64,000 bases of DNA from Thauera sp. GDN1 (GTDB taxonomy: Bacteria > Pseudomonadota > Gammaproteobacteria > Burkholderiales > Rhodocyclaceae), in the NCBI RefSeq assembly GCF_029223545.1, contig NZ_CP097870.1, forward strand, positions 2,790,001 through 2,854,000, given 5' to 3'. Shown piece after piece: positions 9,239 to 18,014 of the stretch. A model generated the notes under the pieces. The model saw nothing but the letters and a program-made list of their open reading frames with translations. It did no database searches and had not been told where the DNA came from. The position numbers and the translations under genes are program-made. Each line of letters starts with the position of its first letter. The first letter of the stretch is position 1.

Positions 9239-9493
9239 ATGCCAACCAGTGTTGCCTTGGGTAGTCATTTCGAGCGCTTCGTGCGAGAGCAGGTGCAAGC
9301 GGGCCGCTTCAACAATGCAAGTGAAGTGGTCCGTGCCGGCTTGCGTCTGCTAGAGGAAGGCGAACAGCGCCGACAACTCGAACTCGACGCCCTTCGGGCC
9401 GCGATCGCGGCCGGCCGGGCGAGCGGCGAGCCCAAGTCTGCCAACGTGGTGTTCGATCGCCTCAAGGCCAAATACGCCAACCAGGGACGCTGA
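9239..9493 (+). CDS. parD: ParD-type antitoxin
   Basis: An 84-residue ribbon-helix-helix antitoxin: TSVALGSHFERFVREQVQAGRFNNASEVVRAGLRLLEE is the typical DNA-binding half, followed by an acidic/basic tail that would bind ParE. The stop overlaps the parE start (TGATG). It represses its own promoter in characterised systems. Here its toxin partner is interrupted. Confidence 0.92.
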   Translation: MPTSVALGSHFERFVREQVQAGRFNNASEVVRAGLRLLEEGEQRRQLELDALRAAIAAGRASGEPKSANVVFDRLKAKYANQGR

Positions 9494-9822
9494 TGCGTCT
9501 GCGCTTCACCCTACTGGCCGAGCAGGATCTCGAATCCATCGCCGATTACATCGCCACTGACCATCCGCGTCGGGCGATCAGCTTCGTGCAGGCGTTGCGC
9601 CAGCACTGTAAACGTATTCTGCTCAATCCACCGGGCTACCGTCTGCGCCCGGAACTGGGCGAAGGCATCCGCTCCTGCGCTCATGGGAACTAGGTGATCT
9701 TCTTCGAGCCCACCGCCACGGACGTACTCGTGGTGCGCATCCTGCACGGAGCGCGGGATCTGCCCGCCCACTTTGCAGCGGACGGAGGACGTTCCGAGGG
9801 TCACGACACGCACGAGTCGTAG
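9493..9822 (+). pseudogene. parE: ParE-type toxin gene broken by an in-frame TAG
   Basis: The reading frame starts like ParE (MRLRFTLLAEQDLESIADYI) but stops at TAG (9691-9693) after 66 residues, right after RSCAHGN. The same frame then continues with VIFFEPTATDVLVVRILHGARDLPAHF, the conserved C-terminal half of ParE, to a TAG at 9820. In the family a Tyr usually follows HGN, so a single TAY-to-TAG change explains the break. The full frame would be 109 codons. The truncated protein lacks the C-terminal strand normally needed for gyrase poisoning, so the toxin is probably inactive. A sequencing error is the alternative. Confidence 0.85.
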
Positions 9823-9888
9823 CGCGCGGCGGCGCCCACCTCCATGCACCCCGTATGATCCCGGGCTCCCCATCCAAGGCCCGCGCCC

Positions 9889-10081
9889 GTGGAATCAAAC
9901 GCCTCCACAGGACGCAATCCGATTGATTCAGGAAGATGGCTGGTACCTCGTTGCAGTCAAGGGGAGTCACCACCAGTTCAAGCACCCGAACAAGGCGGGT
10001 CGTGTGACGATTCCCCACCCACGAACGGGCCTGCCGCCCGGAACGCTCAACAGCATCCTGAAGCAAGCGGGTCTCGAGTAA
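9889..10081 (+). pseudogene. hicA: HicA-type toxin gene with a disrupted 5' end
   Basis: The segment DAIRLIQEDGWYLVAVKGSHHQFKH...TLNSILKQAGLE is a nearly complete HicA (dsRBD-like mRNA interferase with catalytic His in GSHHQFKH). No ATG or GTG precedes it closely in its frame. A GTG at 9889 in the neighbouring frame encodes V/M-E-S-N, the family's usual opening. Removing the 10 bases 9902-9911 would join both into a normal 60-residue HicA. Either a 10-bp insertion has frameshifted the gene, or it starts at an internal TTG (9922) and lacks the first helix. hicB follows 38 bp downstream. Confidence 0.7.
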
Positions 10082-10119
10082 GCCCGCCGCAGCACGGCAG
10101 CCAGCGCAGGAGAATCAAA

Positions 10120-10530
10120 ATGCTCTACCCCATTGCCATCGAACCCGGCGACGACGTGCATGCATTCGGCGTCGTGGTGCCGGACATTCCGGGCTGCTTC
10201 TCGGCGGGCGACACCCTCGACGAGGCGATCGCCAACGCGCGCGAGGCGATCGAGTTGCATCTTGAAGGCGTCGCCGAAGACGGCGCGGACATCCCGGTCG
10301 CGGGCACGGTTGCGCAGCATCAGGCCAAGTCCGAGTTCGCGGGCTGGATCTGGGCGGTTGTCGACATCGATGTGACGCGCTACATGGGCAAGGCGGAGAA
10401 GATCAACATCACCTTGCCAGCCTCGTTGATCAGGCGCATCGACGATTTCGTCGCCCGCCACCCGGAGTACCGCAGCCGCAGCGGTTTCCTCGCGCAGAGC
10501 GCACTGGACCGGATCACGCACTCGGCCTGA
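10120..10530 (+). CDS. hicB: HicB-type antitoxin
   Basis: 136 residues: an N-terminal partial RNase-H-like HicB fold (MLYPIAIEPGDDVHAFGVVVPDIPGCFSAGDT...EAIELHLEG) and a C-terminal ribbon-helix-helix (KINITLPASLIRRIDDFVARHPEYRSRSGFLAQSALDRI). AGGAG lies before the ATG at 10120. Larger than the minimal HicB because of the added DNA-binding part, which implies autoregulation. Its hicA partner is damaged at the 5' end. Confidence 0.92.
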   Translation: MLYPIAIEPGDDVHAFGVVVPDIPGCFSAGDTLDEAIANAREAIELHLEGVAEDGADIPVAGTVAQHQAKSEFAGWIWAVVDIDVTRYMGKAEKINITLPASLIRRIDDFVARHPEYRSRSGFLAQSALDRITHSA

Positions 10531-10651
10531 GCGCTGGCCTTCGGCGTGGCGCGGGTCGCCGCGCACGCAAACTGAAACAATCCCCGATTGACGCGCCCCA
10601 CCGCGCAGGCTCAGGCTTGCAGCACCTCATCACCGCATGCAAGGAGCAAAC

Positions 10652-11041
10652 ATGAACCGACGTCTGGCAGGACTGGCCCTGTGCCTGAGCATCGCCACGC
10701 TGCCGCAGTTCGCGATGGCGGATAACGGCAAGGGCAAGGGTGCAGAGATGCGCGATGTCATCCCGGGCGAGCAGATGCGCCTGGACGCCGGCCGTAGCGC
10801 GGACGTTCGCCAGGACGCCCCCCAGCGCGAGCGCCGGGAAGCGAGCGCGCAGGAGCGCGAGTACGAGAAGGCGGAACGCGAACGCGGCCGCGAGAACGAC
10901 AAGCGCTACGACGAGCGGATGCGCGAGAACGACAAGGCGCAAAACGAGCGTCTGCGCGAACGGGACAAGGCCAGGGACGAACGGGTGCGCGAAACCGGCA
11001 AGGCGAAGGACGAGCGCCTCCGCGAACGCGGCAAGAACTGA
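10652..11041 (+). CDS. Small exported, highly charged repeat protein
   Basis: 129 residues with a signal peptide ending around AMADNG and then an Arg/Glu/Lys-rich, low-complexity tail built on a degenerate unit of about 11 residues (RENDKxxDERx, RERDKARDERV, RETGKAKDERL). Predicted as a long charged helix or disordered region. AAGGAG precedes the ATG at 10652. A strong terminator follows 20 bp downstream, so it is monocistronic. Function unknown. Confidence 0.7.
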   Translation: MNRRLAGLALCLSIATLPQFAMADNGKGKGAEMRDVIPGEQMRLDAGRSADVRQDAPQRERREASAQEREYEKAERERGRENDKRYDERMRENDKAQNERLRERDKARDERVRETGKAKDERLRERGKN

Positions 11042-11061
11042 GGCGGCATCGATCTCAAAGA

Positions 11062-11086
11062 CAAGGGGGCTTCGGCCCCCTTTTTT
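11062..11086 (+). terminator. Rho-independent terminator after the charged repeat protein
   Basis: GGGGGC-TTCG-GCCCCC stem with a stable tetraloop followed by six T residues. Confidence 0.92.
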
Positions 11087-11259
11087 CATTTCGGCGCGAT
11101 CGATGACGAACGGCGGAAACTTTATGCCGGGAATCCCATCTTGTTACATTCGCCTGCAAACGAGGCCCGAATCTCTGCCGCCCCTCGACCTGAGTCGCCA
11201 GGGACTGGTAAAAGCTAACTGGTGCATTCTGCACCGCCCTCCTATCCCGACCCCGGTCA

Positions 11260-14178
11260 ATGCTGCTCGCCTCGCTCATCCTCGTCCCGTTCCTCGGCAG
11301 TGTCCTCGCGGCACTCATGCCGCAGGACGCGCGCAATCGCGAATCCTGGCTGGCGATCGCGGTGGCGGTCTGCGGCCTGCTGATCGCCCTCGCCCTGTTC
11401 CCGAAGATCGCGGGCGGCGAGGTGCTGCGCGAGGAGTTCGCCTGGCTGCCGGCCCAGGGCCTCTTCTTCGTGCTGCGGATCGATGGGCTGGCCTGGGTAT
11501 TCACCATGCTGGTGCTGGCGATCGGCCTGCTGGTGGTGCTGTATGCGCGCTACTACATGTCGCCCGAGGACCCGGTGCCACGCTTCTTCTCCTTCCTGCT
11601 CGCCTTCATGGGCTCGATGCTGGGGGTGGTGCTGTCGGGCAACCTGGTGCAGCTGGTGGTGTTCTGGGAGCTCACCAGCCTGACCTCCTTTCTGCTCATC
11701 GGCTACTGGCACCACCGTGCCGACGCCCGTCGCGGCGCGCGCATGGCGTTCACCGTGACCGCGACCGGCGGCCTGTGCCTGATGGCCGGGGTGCTGGTGC
11801 TCGGCCACATCGTCGGCAGCTACGACCTCGACACCGTGCTCGCCGCCGGCGACCGCATCCGCGGCCACGACCTGTACCTGACCGCGCTGGTGCTGATCGC
11901 GCTCGGCGCGCTCACCAAGAGCGCGCAGTTCCCCTTCCACTTCTGGCTGCCGCACGCAATGGCGGCACCGACGCCGGTGTCGTCCTACCTGCATTCGGCG
12001 ACCATGGTGAAGGCCGGCGTGTTCCTGCTCGTGCGGCTGTGGCCGGCGCTGGCGGGCACCGAGGAATGGACCTGGATCGTCGGCGGTGCCGGGGTGTGCA
12101 CGCTCCTGCTCGGCGCCTTCATCGCCATCTTCCAGCACGACCTCAAGGGCCTGCTGGCGTACTCGACGATCAGCCATCTCGGCCTGATCACCGTGCTGAT
12201 CGGCATCGGCACGCCGCTGGCGATGGTGGCGGCGATCTTCCACATCCTCAACCACGCCACCTTCAAGGCCTCGCTGTTCATGGCCGCCGGCATCATCGAC
12301 CACGAATCGGGCACCCGCGACCTGCGCGTGCTGCGCGGGCTGCGCCACAAGCTGCCGGTGACCGCCACGCTGGCAATCGTCGCCAGCGCGGCGATGGCGG
12401 GCGTGCCGCTGCTCAACGGCTTTCTGTCCAAGGAGATGTTCTTCGCCGAGACCCTCCACGTCGGCGGCGACCGCAACTGGTGGATGTCGTACGCCGCGGT
12501 GGCGATGGGCATGTTCAGCGTCGCCTACTCGTTGCGCTTCATCTCGATCTTCTTCGGCACACCGGCGCAGGACCTGCCCCGTGATCCGCACGAGCCGCCG
12601 CGCTGGATGCGCTTTCCGGTAGAGCTGCTGGTGCTCGCCTGCCTCATCGTCGGCATCGCACCCGGCATCAGCATCGAACCGATCCTGCACATCGCGGTGC
12701 ACGCGGTGCTCGGCAGCGCGGCGCCGGACTACGACCTCGCGGTCTGGCACGGCCTGAACCTGCCGCTGTTCATGAGCGTGGCCGCGCTGATGGGCGGCGT
12801 GCTGCTCTACGTCGTGCTGCGCCGCCATTTCGGCCTGCAGCAGCGCGAGCGCGTGCCGCTGATCCATCGCTTGAACGGCGCCCAGGCCTACGAGACCACG
12901 ATGCTGCAGCTCACCCGCGCGGCGGAGTGGCTGCTGCGACGCGTCGGCACCCGAAGGCTGCAGCCGCAGTTGCTGCTGATCATGATCACGCTGCTGGCGA
13001 CGCCGCTGCTGCTGGCCGGCGCGCCGCCGGCATGGACGTCGATCGCGCTGCAGGATTTCGATCCGCTGTTCGCCGGCATCTGGCTGATCGGCGCCGGCTG
13101 CGCGGTGGCCGGGGCATGGATGGCGAAGTATCACCGCCTGGCCGCCCTCGCCCTGATCGGCGGCACCGGCATCGTCACCGCGGCGACCTTCCTGTGGCTG
13201 TCGGCCCCCGACCTCGCGCTCACCCAGCTGATGGTCGAGACCGTCACCACCGTGCTGATCCTGCTCGGGCTGCGCTGGCTGCCGCCGCGACTCGAATCGA
13301 TCGCCGCCGCGCCGCAGCCGCCGCACCGCGCCTGGTTACGGCGCGCGCGCGACCTGGCGATCGCGACCGGCGGCGGCCTCGCGCTGGCCGCGCTCACCTA
13401 CGCCGTGCTGGTGCATCCGGCCTCGGACACCATTGCGGATTTCTTCCTGCTCGAGGCCCTCGGCGGGGGCGGCGGCAGCAACGTGGTCAACGTGCTGCTG
13501 GTGGACTTCCGCAGCTTCGACACCCTGGGCGAGATCACCGTGCTCAGCATCGTCGCGCTCACCGTCTATGCCTTGCTGCGCCGCTTCCGTCCCGCGCCCG
13601 AGAGCACCGGCATCCCGCCGCAGCAGCGTTTCGAGGCGGATCCGGCAAGCCGGCAGAGTCCCGCCGAACAGGCCGACAGCGGCTACCTGCAGGTGGCCGG
13701 CATCTATCTGCGCCTGCTGCTGCCCTTCATGGGGGTGATCGCGGTGTATTTCTTCATGCGCGGCCACAACCTGCCCGGCGGCGGATTCGTCGCCGGACTG
13801 ATCTTCGCGGTGGCGATCCTGGTGCAGTACATGCTGGCCGGCACGGCCTGGGTGGAGAGCCATGTGCACCTGCGCCCGCACCGCTGGCTGGGCATCGGGC
13901 TGCTGCTGGCCTGCGCCACGGGCCTGGGAGCGTGGGTGTTCGGCCATCCCTTCCTCACCACCCACACCGCGCATGTGCACTGGCCGGTGGTGGGAGAACT
14001 GCACCTGCCGAGCGCCTTCGTGTTCGATCTCGGCGTGTTCGCCGTAGTGGTCGGCACCACGATGCTGATGCTGGTCGCGCTCGCGCACCAGTCGCTGCGC
14101 GCCCACCGCCAGCCGGGCGAAGAGCTGGCCGAAGGCGGCGTCGAGGCCGCCGACGGGAGGGCGATGCGATGGAACTGA
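11260..14178 (+). CDS. mrpA: Mrp Na+/H+ antiporter subunit A (MrpA fused to MrpB domain)
   Basis: A 972-residue polytopic protein homologous to NuoL: the proton-channel region LTKSAQFPFHFWLPHAMAAPTPVSSYLHSATMVKAG is clear near residues 210-250. The C-terminal portion from about residue 820 (LRLLLPFMGVIAVYFFMRGHNLPGGGFVAGL) is MrpB-like, and no separate mrpB gene exists, so this is an MrpA/B fusion as in group 2 Mrp systems. It acts in the seven-subunit Mrp complex exchanging cytoplasmic Na+ for H+. No Shine-Dalgarno sequence is visible before the ATG, and a 15-bp palindrome lies 24 bp upstream. Confidence 0.94.
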   Translation: MLLASLILVPFLGSVLAALMPQDARNRESWLAIAVAVCGLLIALALFPKIAGGEVLREEFAWLPAQGLFFVLRIDGLAWVFTMLVLAIGLLVVLYARYYMSPEDPVPRFFSFLLAFMGSMLGVVLSGNLVQLVVFWELTSLTSFLLIGYWHHRADARRGARMAFTVTATGGLCLMAGVLVLGHIVGSYDLDTVLAAGDRIRGHDLYLTALVLIALGALTKSAQFPFHFWLPHAMAAPTPVSSYLHSATMVKAGVFLLVRLWPALAGTEEWTWIVGGAGVCTLLLGAFIAIFQHDLKGLLAYSTISHLGLITVLIGIGTPLAMVAAIFHILNHATFKASLFMAAGIIDHESGTRDLRVLRGLRHKLPVTATLAIVASAAMAGVPLLNGFLSKEMFFAETLHVGGDRNWWMSYAAVAMGMFSVAYSLRFISIFFGTPAQDLPRDPHEPPRWMRFPVELLVLACLIVGIAPGISIEPILHIAVHAVLGSAAPDYDLAVWHGLNLPLFMSVAALMGGVLLYVVLRRHFGLQQRERVPLIHRLNGAQAYETTMLQLTRAAEWLLRRVGTRRLQPQLLLIMITLLATPLLLAGAPPAWTSIALQDFDPLFAGIWLIGAGCAVAGAWMAKYHRLAALALIGGTGIVTAATFLWLSAPDLALTQLMVETVTTVLILLGLRWLPPRLESIAAAPQPPHRAWLRRARDLAIATGGGLALAALTYAVLVHPASDTIADFFLLEALGGGGGSNVVNVLLVDFRSFDTLGEITVLSIVALTVYALLRRFRPAPESTGIPPQQRFEADPASRQSPAEQADSGYLQVAGIYLRLLLPFMGVIAVYFFMRGHNLPGGGFVAGLIFAVAILVQYMLAGTAWVESHVHLRPHRWLGIGLLLACATGLGAWVFGHPFLTTHTAHVHWPVVGELHLPSAFVFDLGVFAVVVGTTMLMLVALAHQSLRAHRQPGEELAEGGVEAADGRAMRWN

Positions 14179-14510
14179 CCCTTGCGATCGCCATCGGCGT
14201 GGTGTTCGGAGCAGGCATCTGGCTGATCCTGCGCCCGCGGACCTTCCAGCTCATCACCGGCCTGCTGCTGATGTCCTATGCGGTCAACCTGTTCATCTTC
14301 GCGATGGGCCGGCTGTGGGTGGACAAGCCGCCGATCACGCCCACGCCCGACATCGATCCGGCGCAGTTTGCCGACCCGCTGCCGCAGGGTCTGGTGCTGA
14401 CCGCGATCGTGATCGGCTTCGCGACCACCGCGCTCTACCTGGTGATGATGATCGGCGCGCGCGGCCTGTCCGGCAGCGACCACGTCGATGGCGAGGAGCC
14501 GCGCGAATGA
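14169..14510 (+). CDS. mrpC: Mrp antiporter subunit C
   Basis: 113 residues with three membrane segments, NuoK-like: MELTLAIAIGVVFGAGIWLILRP at the N-terminus, then LLLMSYAVNLFIFAMG and LVLTAIVIGFATTALYLVMM. It overlaps mrpA by 10 nt and mrpD by 4 nt, so the operon is tightly coupled. Essential for Mrp complex assembly in characterised systems. Confidence 0.94.
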   Translation: MELTLAIAIGVVFGAGIWLILRPRTFQLITGLLLMSYAVNLFIFAMGRLWVDKPPITPTPDIDPAQFADPLPQGLVLTAIVIGFATTALYLVMMIGARGLSGSDHVDGEEPRE

Positions 14511-16132
14511 GTCCGCTGCCCTGGCTGCAACATCTGATCATCGTGCCCGTGCTGCTGCCGCTGCTCGCCGGCGCGCTGCTGATCCCGATCAACCAGAAGC
14601 GCCACACGCTGAAGTTCGGCGTCGGCCTGGCGAGCAGCGTGCTGCTGTGGGTGGTGGCGGTCGCGCTGCTGGCGATGGCGGACGGCGGACACTGGCCGGG
14701 CGGCATCGGCGTGTATCTGGCCTCGAACTGGGTGGCGCCCTTCGGCATCGCGCTGATGGTGGACCGCCTCGCCGCGCTGATGCTGGTGCTGACCGCGACC
14801 ATCGCGCTCGCCGTGCTGGTGTTCTCGGCGCGACGCTGGGATCGCGTCGGGGTGAGCTTCAATTCGCTGTTCCAGTTCCTGCTGATGGGGCTCAACGGCG
14901 CCTTCCTGACCAACGACCTGTTCAACCTCTTCGTGTTCTTCGAGGTGATGCTGGCCGCGTCCTACGGCCTGGTGCTGCACGGCTACAACCTGCGCCGGAT
15001 CCAGGCCGGCATGCAGTACATCGCGGTCAACCTGGTGGCGTCGCTGCTGTTCCTGATCGGCGTGTCGCTGATCTACGCCGCCACCGGCACGCTCAACATC
15101 GCCGACCTCGGCGCGCGGGTGGCGGCGCTCGGCGCGCAGGACGCCTGGCTGCTGCAGATCGGCGCCACGGTGCTGGCGCTCGCCTTCCTGACCAAGGGCG
15201 CGATGTGGCCGCTCGGCTTCTGGCTCCCCACCACCTACGCCTCGGCCTCGGCGCCGGTGGGGGCGATGCTGGTTCTGATGACCAAGGTCGGCGTCTATGC
15301 GGTGCTGCGGGTGTGGCTGGCGGTGTTCGGCGACCAGGCGGGCGCCCTCGGCGGCTTCGGTTTCGCGGCCCTGAGCGCTGGCGGCATGGCGACCCTGGTC
15401 TTCGGCGCGATCGGCATGCTGGCGAGCCAGGACGGCGGGCGCATGGCAGGCTACGGCGCGATCATCTCCTCGGGCACGCTGCTAGCGGTGATCGGGCATT
15501 CGGGCAGCGCGGTGCTGGCGTCGGGCCTGTACTACCTGCTCGGCTCGACGCTGGCGATGGCGGCGTTCATGCTGCTGATCGAGCTGACCGAGCGCATCCG
15601 CCCGCCCGGTGCGGCGCTGATCGCGATCACGATGGAAGCCTTCGCCATCGAGGACAAGCCGGAGGACCCGGTCGGCGTCGGCATGCCCGGCACGCTCGCC
15701 TTCCTCGGCCTCAGCTTCGCGGCCTGCGCGCTGGTGATCGCAGGCATGCCGCCGCTGTCGGGCTTCGTCGCCAAGTTCAGCCTCTTCCACGCCATGCTGG
15801 CGGCGGCGCCCGCCGGCGTGCCGGGCACGACCTGGCTGCTGATCGCGCTGATGGTGGTCGGCGGCCTGGCGGCGATCATCGCGCTGATGCGCCTCGGCGT
15901 ACGCACCTTCTGGGCCTCGGGCGTGGTGACGCCACCCCGGCTGCAGGTCTCCGAGGCGGCGCCGGTGGCGGCCCTGGTGGTCGCCTGCGTGCTGCTCACC
16001 GTGCAGGCGGAACCGGTCTTCGACTACCTGGGCCGCACGGTGGATGGCCTGCTGCACAGCGGCGGCTACGCCGAGCGCGTGCTGGGCGAGCCCGCCGTGC
16101 AGCGCGTGCCCGGGGCGGAGGCGGCACGATGA
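14507..16132 (+). CDS. mrpD: Mrp antiporter subunit D (NuoM/N-like)
   Basis: 541 residues, a second proton-channel-type subunit with about 14 membrane segments and the conserved [49 protein letters not shown] and TKVGVYA motifs. With MrpA it forms the ion-transporting core. The start at 14507 overlaps mrpC by 4 nt (ATGA). Confidence 0.95.
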   Translation: MSPLPWLQHLIIVPVLLPLLAGALLIPINQKRHTLKFGVGLASSVLLWVVAVALLAMADGGHWPGGIGVYLASNWVAPFGIALMVDRLAALMLVLTATIALAVLVFSARRWDRVGVSFNSLFQFLLMGLNGAFLTNDLFNLFVFFEVMLAASYGLVLHGYNLRRIQAGMQYIAVNLVASLLFLIGVSLIYAATGTLNIADLGARVAALGAQDAWLLQIGATVLALAFLTKGAMWPLGFWLPTTYASASAPVGAMLVLMTKVGVYAVLRVWLAVFGDQAGALGGFGFAALSAGGMATLVFGAIGMLASQDGGRMAGYGAIISSGTLLAVIGHSGSAVLASGLYYLLGSTLAMAAFMLLIELTERIRPPGAALIAITMEAFAIEDKPEDPVGVGMPGTLAFLGLSFAACALVIAGMPPLSGFVAKFSLFHAMLAAAPAGVPGTTWLLIALMVVGGLAAIIALMRLGVRTFWASGVVTPPRLQVSEAAPVAALVVACVLLTVQAEPVFDYLGRTVDGLLHSGGYAERVLGEPAVQRVPGAEAAR

Positions 16133-16653
16133 AGCGCTGGCTGCCCTCGCCGCTGTTGTCCGCCAGCCTGTTGCTGATGTGGCTGCTGCTCAACCAGAGC
16201 ATCGCAGCAGGGCACTGGCTGCTCGGCGGCGCACTGGCGATCCTCGCCCCGCTGCTGGCGCGCCCGCTGCAGCCCCATGGTCATGCCCGCATCCGCCGCC
16301 CGCTGGCCCTGTGCCGCCTGCTGTGGTTCTCGGCGATCGAGATCGTGCGCTCCTGCTTCAACGTCAGCCAGATCATCCTGCTGCGGCGCTCGGCCGAGGT
16401 GAATTCGCAGTTCATCCGCGTCCCGCTCGACCTGCGCAGCCCGCATGGTCTGGCCCTGCTGTCCTGCCTGATCAACTCCACCCCGGGCACGGTGTGGGTG
16501 GAGATCATCCCGGACAGCCACGAACTGCTGCTGCACGTGTTCGACCTGCACGACGAAGCGTGGTGGGTGGAGACCATCAAGACGCGTTACGAGCAGCCGA
16601 TCATCGAGGTGTTCGAAAGCGCGGAAGCGGAAGACCAAGGAGAACGCAAATGA
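16129..16653 (+). CDS. mrpE: Mrp antiporter subunit E
   Basis: 174 residues: two N-terminal hydrophobic segments, then the conserved soluble part with [35 protein letters not shown] and HVFDLHDE, diagnostic for MrpE. It overlaps mrpD by 4 nt and mrpF by 4 nt. Confidence 0.94.
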   Translation: MKRWLPSPLLSASLLLMWLLLNQSIAAGHWLLGGALAILAPLLARPLQPHGHARIRRPLALCRLLWFSAIEIVRSCFNVSQIILLRRSAEVNSQFIRVPLDLRSPHGLALLSCLINSTPGTVWVEIIPDSHELLLHVFDLHDEAWWVETIKTRYEQPIIEVFESAEAEDQGERK

Positions 16654-16934
16654 CGACCGCGACCCTGCTGTCGGCGGCGACCCTGTTCGCGCTCGCCTGC
16701 GTGGTGCTGGCGATGCTGCTGTGCACGCTGCGCCTGATGATCGGTCCGTCGGCGCAGGATCGCGTGCTGGCGCTCGACACGCTGTGGATGTGCACCATGC
16801 TGCTCGCCCTGATGCTGGGCATCCGTCACGGCAGCCAGATCTATTTCGAGGCGGCGCTGATCATCGCGCTGCTCGGCTTCGTGTCGACGATCGCGCTGGC
16901 CAAGTTCCTGATGCGCGGGGAGGTAATCGAATGA
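16650..16934 (+). CDS. mrpF: Mrp antiporter subunit F
   Basis: 94 residues, three membrane helices. [18 protein letters not shown] is the conserved MrpF loop with the functionally important Asp. Overlaps mrpE and mrpG by 4 nt each. Confidence 0.94.
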   Translation: MTTATLLSAATLFALACVVLAMLLCTLRLMIGPSAQDRVLALDTLWMCTMLLALMLGIRHGSQIYFEAALIIALLGFVSTIALAKFLMRGEVIE

Positions 16935-17287
16935 ATGGCGCCGAAACGCTGTCGTGGTGGGTGGCGCTGCCGGTCGCCTTCCTGCTCGTGCTCGGCGGCC
17001 TGATCACGCTGATCGGCACCCTCGGCCTGGCCCGCCTGCAGAGCTTCTACCAGCGCATCCACGGCCCGGCGATCACCGTCACCCTCGGCGCCGGCTGCAT
17101 CCTGGTGGCCTCGATGCTGTACTTCACGGTCACCCAGTCGCGGCTGGTGATCCACGAGGTGCTGATCAGCCTGTTCGTGCTGATGACCGCACCGGTGGTG
17201 TCGATGCTGATCATGCGTGCCGCCGTGTATCGCGATCTGCGCGCCAGCCGCGGGGCCGACGGCGCAGAGGACCCGGACTCGCCCTGA
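16931..17287 (+). CDS. mrpG: Mrp antiporter subunit G
   Basis: 118 residues, three membrane helices. The conserved [25 protein letters not shown] motif identifies MrpG (PhaG). Last gene of the operon. It converges on the HAD phosphatase gene with only 28 bp between. Confidence 0.94.
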   Translation: MNGAETLSWWVALPVAFLLVLGGLITLIGTLGLARLQSFYQRIHGPAITVTLGAGCILVASMLYFTVTQSRLVIHEVLISLFVLMTAPVVSMLIMRAAVYRDLRASRGADGAEDPDSP

Positions 17288-17315
17288 GCGCACCTGGCGC
17301 GCGCGGCCCCCGCCC

Positions 17316-18014
17316 CTACTCCAGGCGCTCGATGATCCGCCAGCCACGGGCCTCGGCGTGGGCGCGCAGGCCCGGGTCGGGGCGGACCGCAACGGCCTCG
17401 TCGGCCCACTCGAGCAGCGGCAGGTCGCTGCACGCATCGGAGTAGAAGATGCGCTGGCGAAATCCGGCCGCCGCCGCGGGCGACTGGCCATCGCGTCCGA
17501 CCGTCCCGGCGGCACGCTCCCGCAACCACGCCTCGACGCACTCGACCTTCGCCGCGCCGTGGCACAGCGGGCCGCGGTAGTCGCCGCTGAAGCGCCCCGC
17601 CTCGACCAGCGGCCGGCTGGCGAGCAGATGCGGGATGCCGAAGGCGCGCGCGAACGGGCGGGCGACGATCTCGTTGGTCGTGGTCACGATGCAGCACAGG
17701 TGCCCCGCCTGCAGGTGATCCGCAACCAGCGCGCGGCTGGCGGACGGCAGTTCGGCGCTGATCGCCGCCTCGAAGCGGGCCTGCAGCGCGGGAAGGTCCT
17801 CCCCTGCGATCGCGAGCAGATGCCGTGCGGCGAAGCGGTGCAGTTCCTCGACCGAGTTGCGGCCGGCGACGTAGCCGCGGCAGACGTCCAGATAGGCCTC
17901 GTCGGTGCCGGCCGCGAGCGCGCCCTCCCCGACCATGAAGCGCGCCCAGCGCAGGCCGCTGTCGAAGGGGATCAGCGTGAAATCCAGATCGAACAGCGCG
18001 AGCGTGTCAGCCAC
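17316..18014 (-). CDS. HAD-IB hydrolase (SerB-like phosphatase)
   Basis: 232 residues with HAD motif I FDLDFTLIPFDSG near residue 8, motif II Thr in CIVTTTNEI and motif IV YSDACSDLPLLEWAD. The cap and length fit the HAD-IB subfamily, which includes phosphoserine phosphatase. It is the last gene of the fhc-fae-pabBC strand and overlaps pabBC by 8 nt. A dephosphorylation step in pterin or pABA-derived cofactor synthesis is possible but unproven. Confidence 0.88.
   Translation of the reverse strand: MADTLALFDLDFTLIPFDSGLRWARFMVGEGALAAGTDEAYLDVCRGYVAGRNSVEELHRFAARHLLAIAGEDLPALQARFEAAISAELPSASRALVADHLQAGHLCCIVTTTNEIVARPFARAFGIPHLLASRPLVEAGRFSGDYRGPLCHGAAKVECVEAWLRERAAGTVGRDGQSPAAAAGFRQRIFYSDACSDLPLLEWADEAVAVRPDPGLRAHAEARGWRIIERLE

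Noticed and set aside
11257..13326. A 689-codon minus-strand open frame opposite mrpA
   Set aside because: Gln/His/Arg-rich shadow of mrpA; no start signal or domain.
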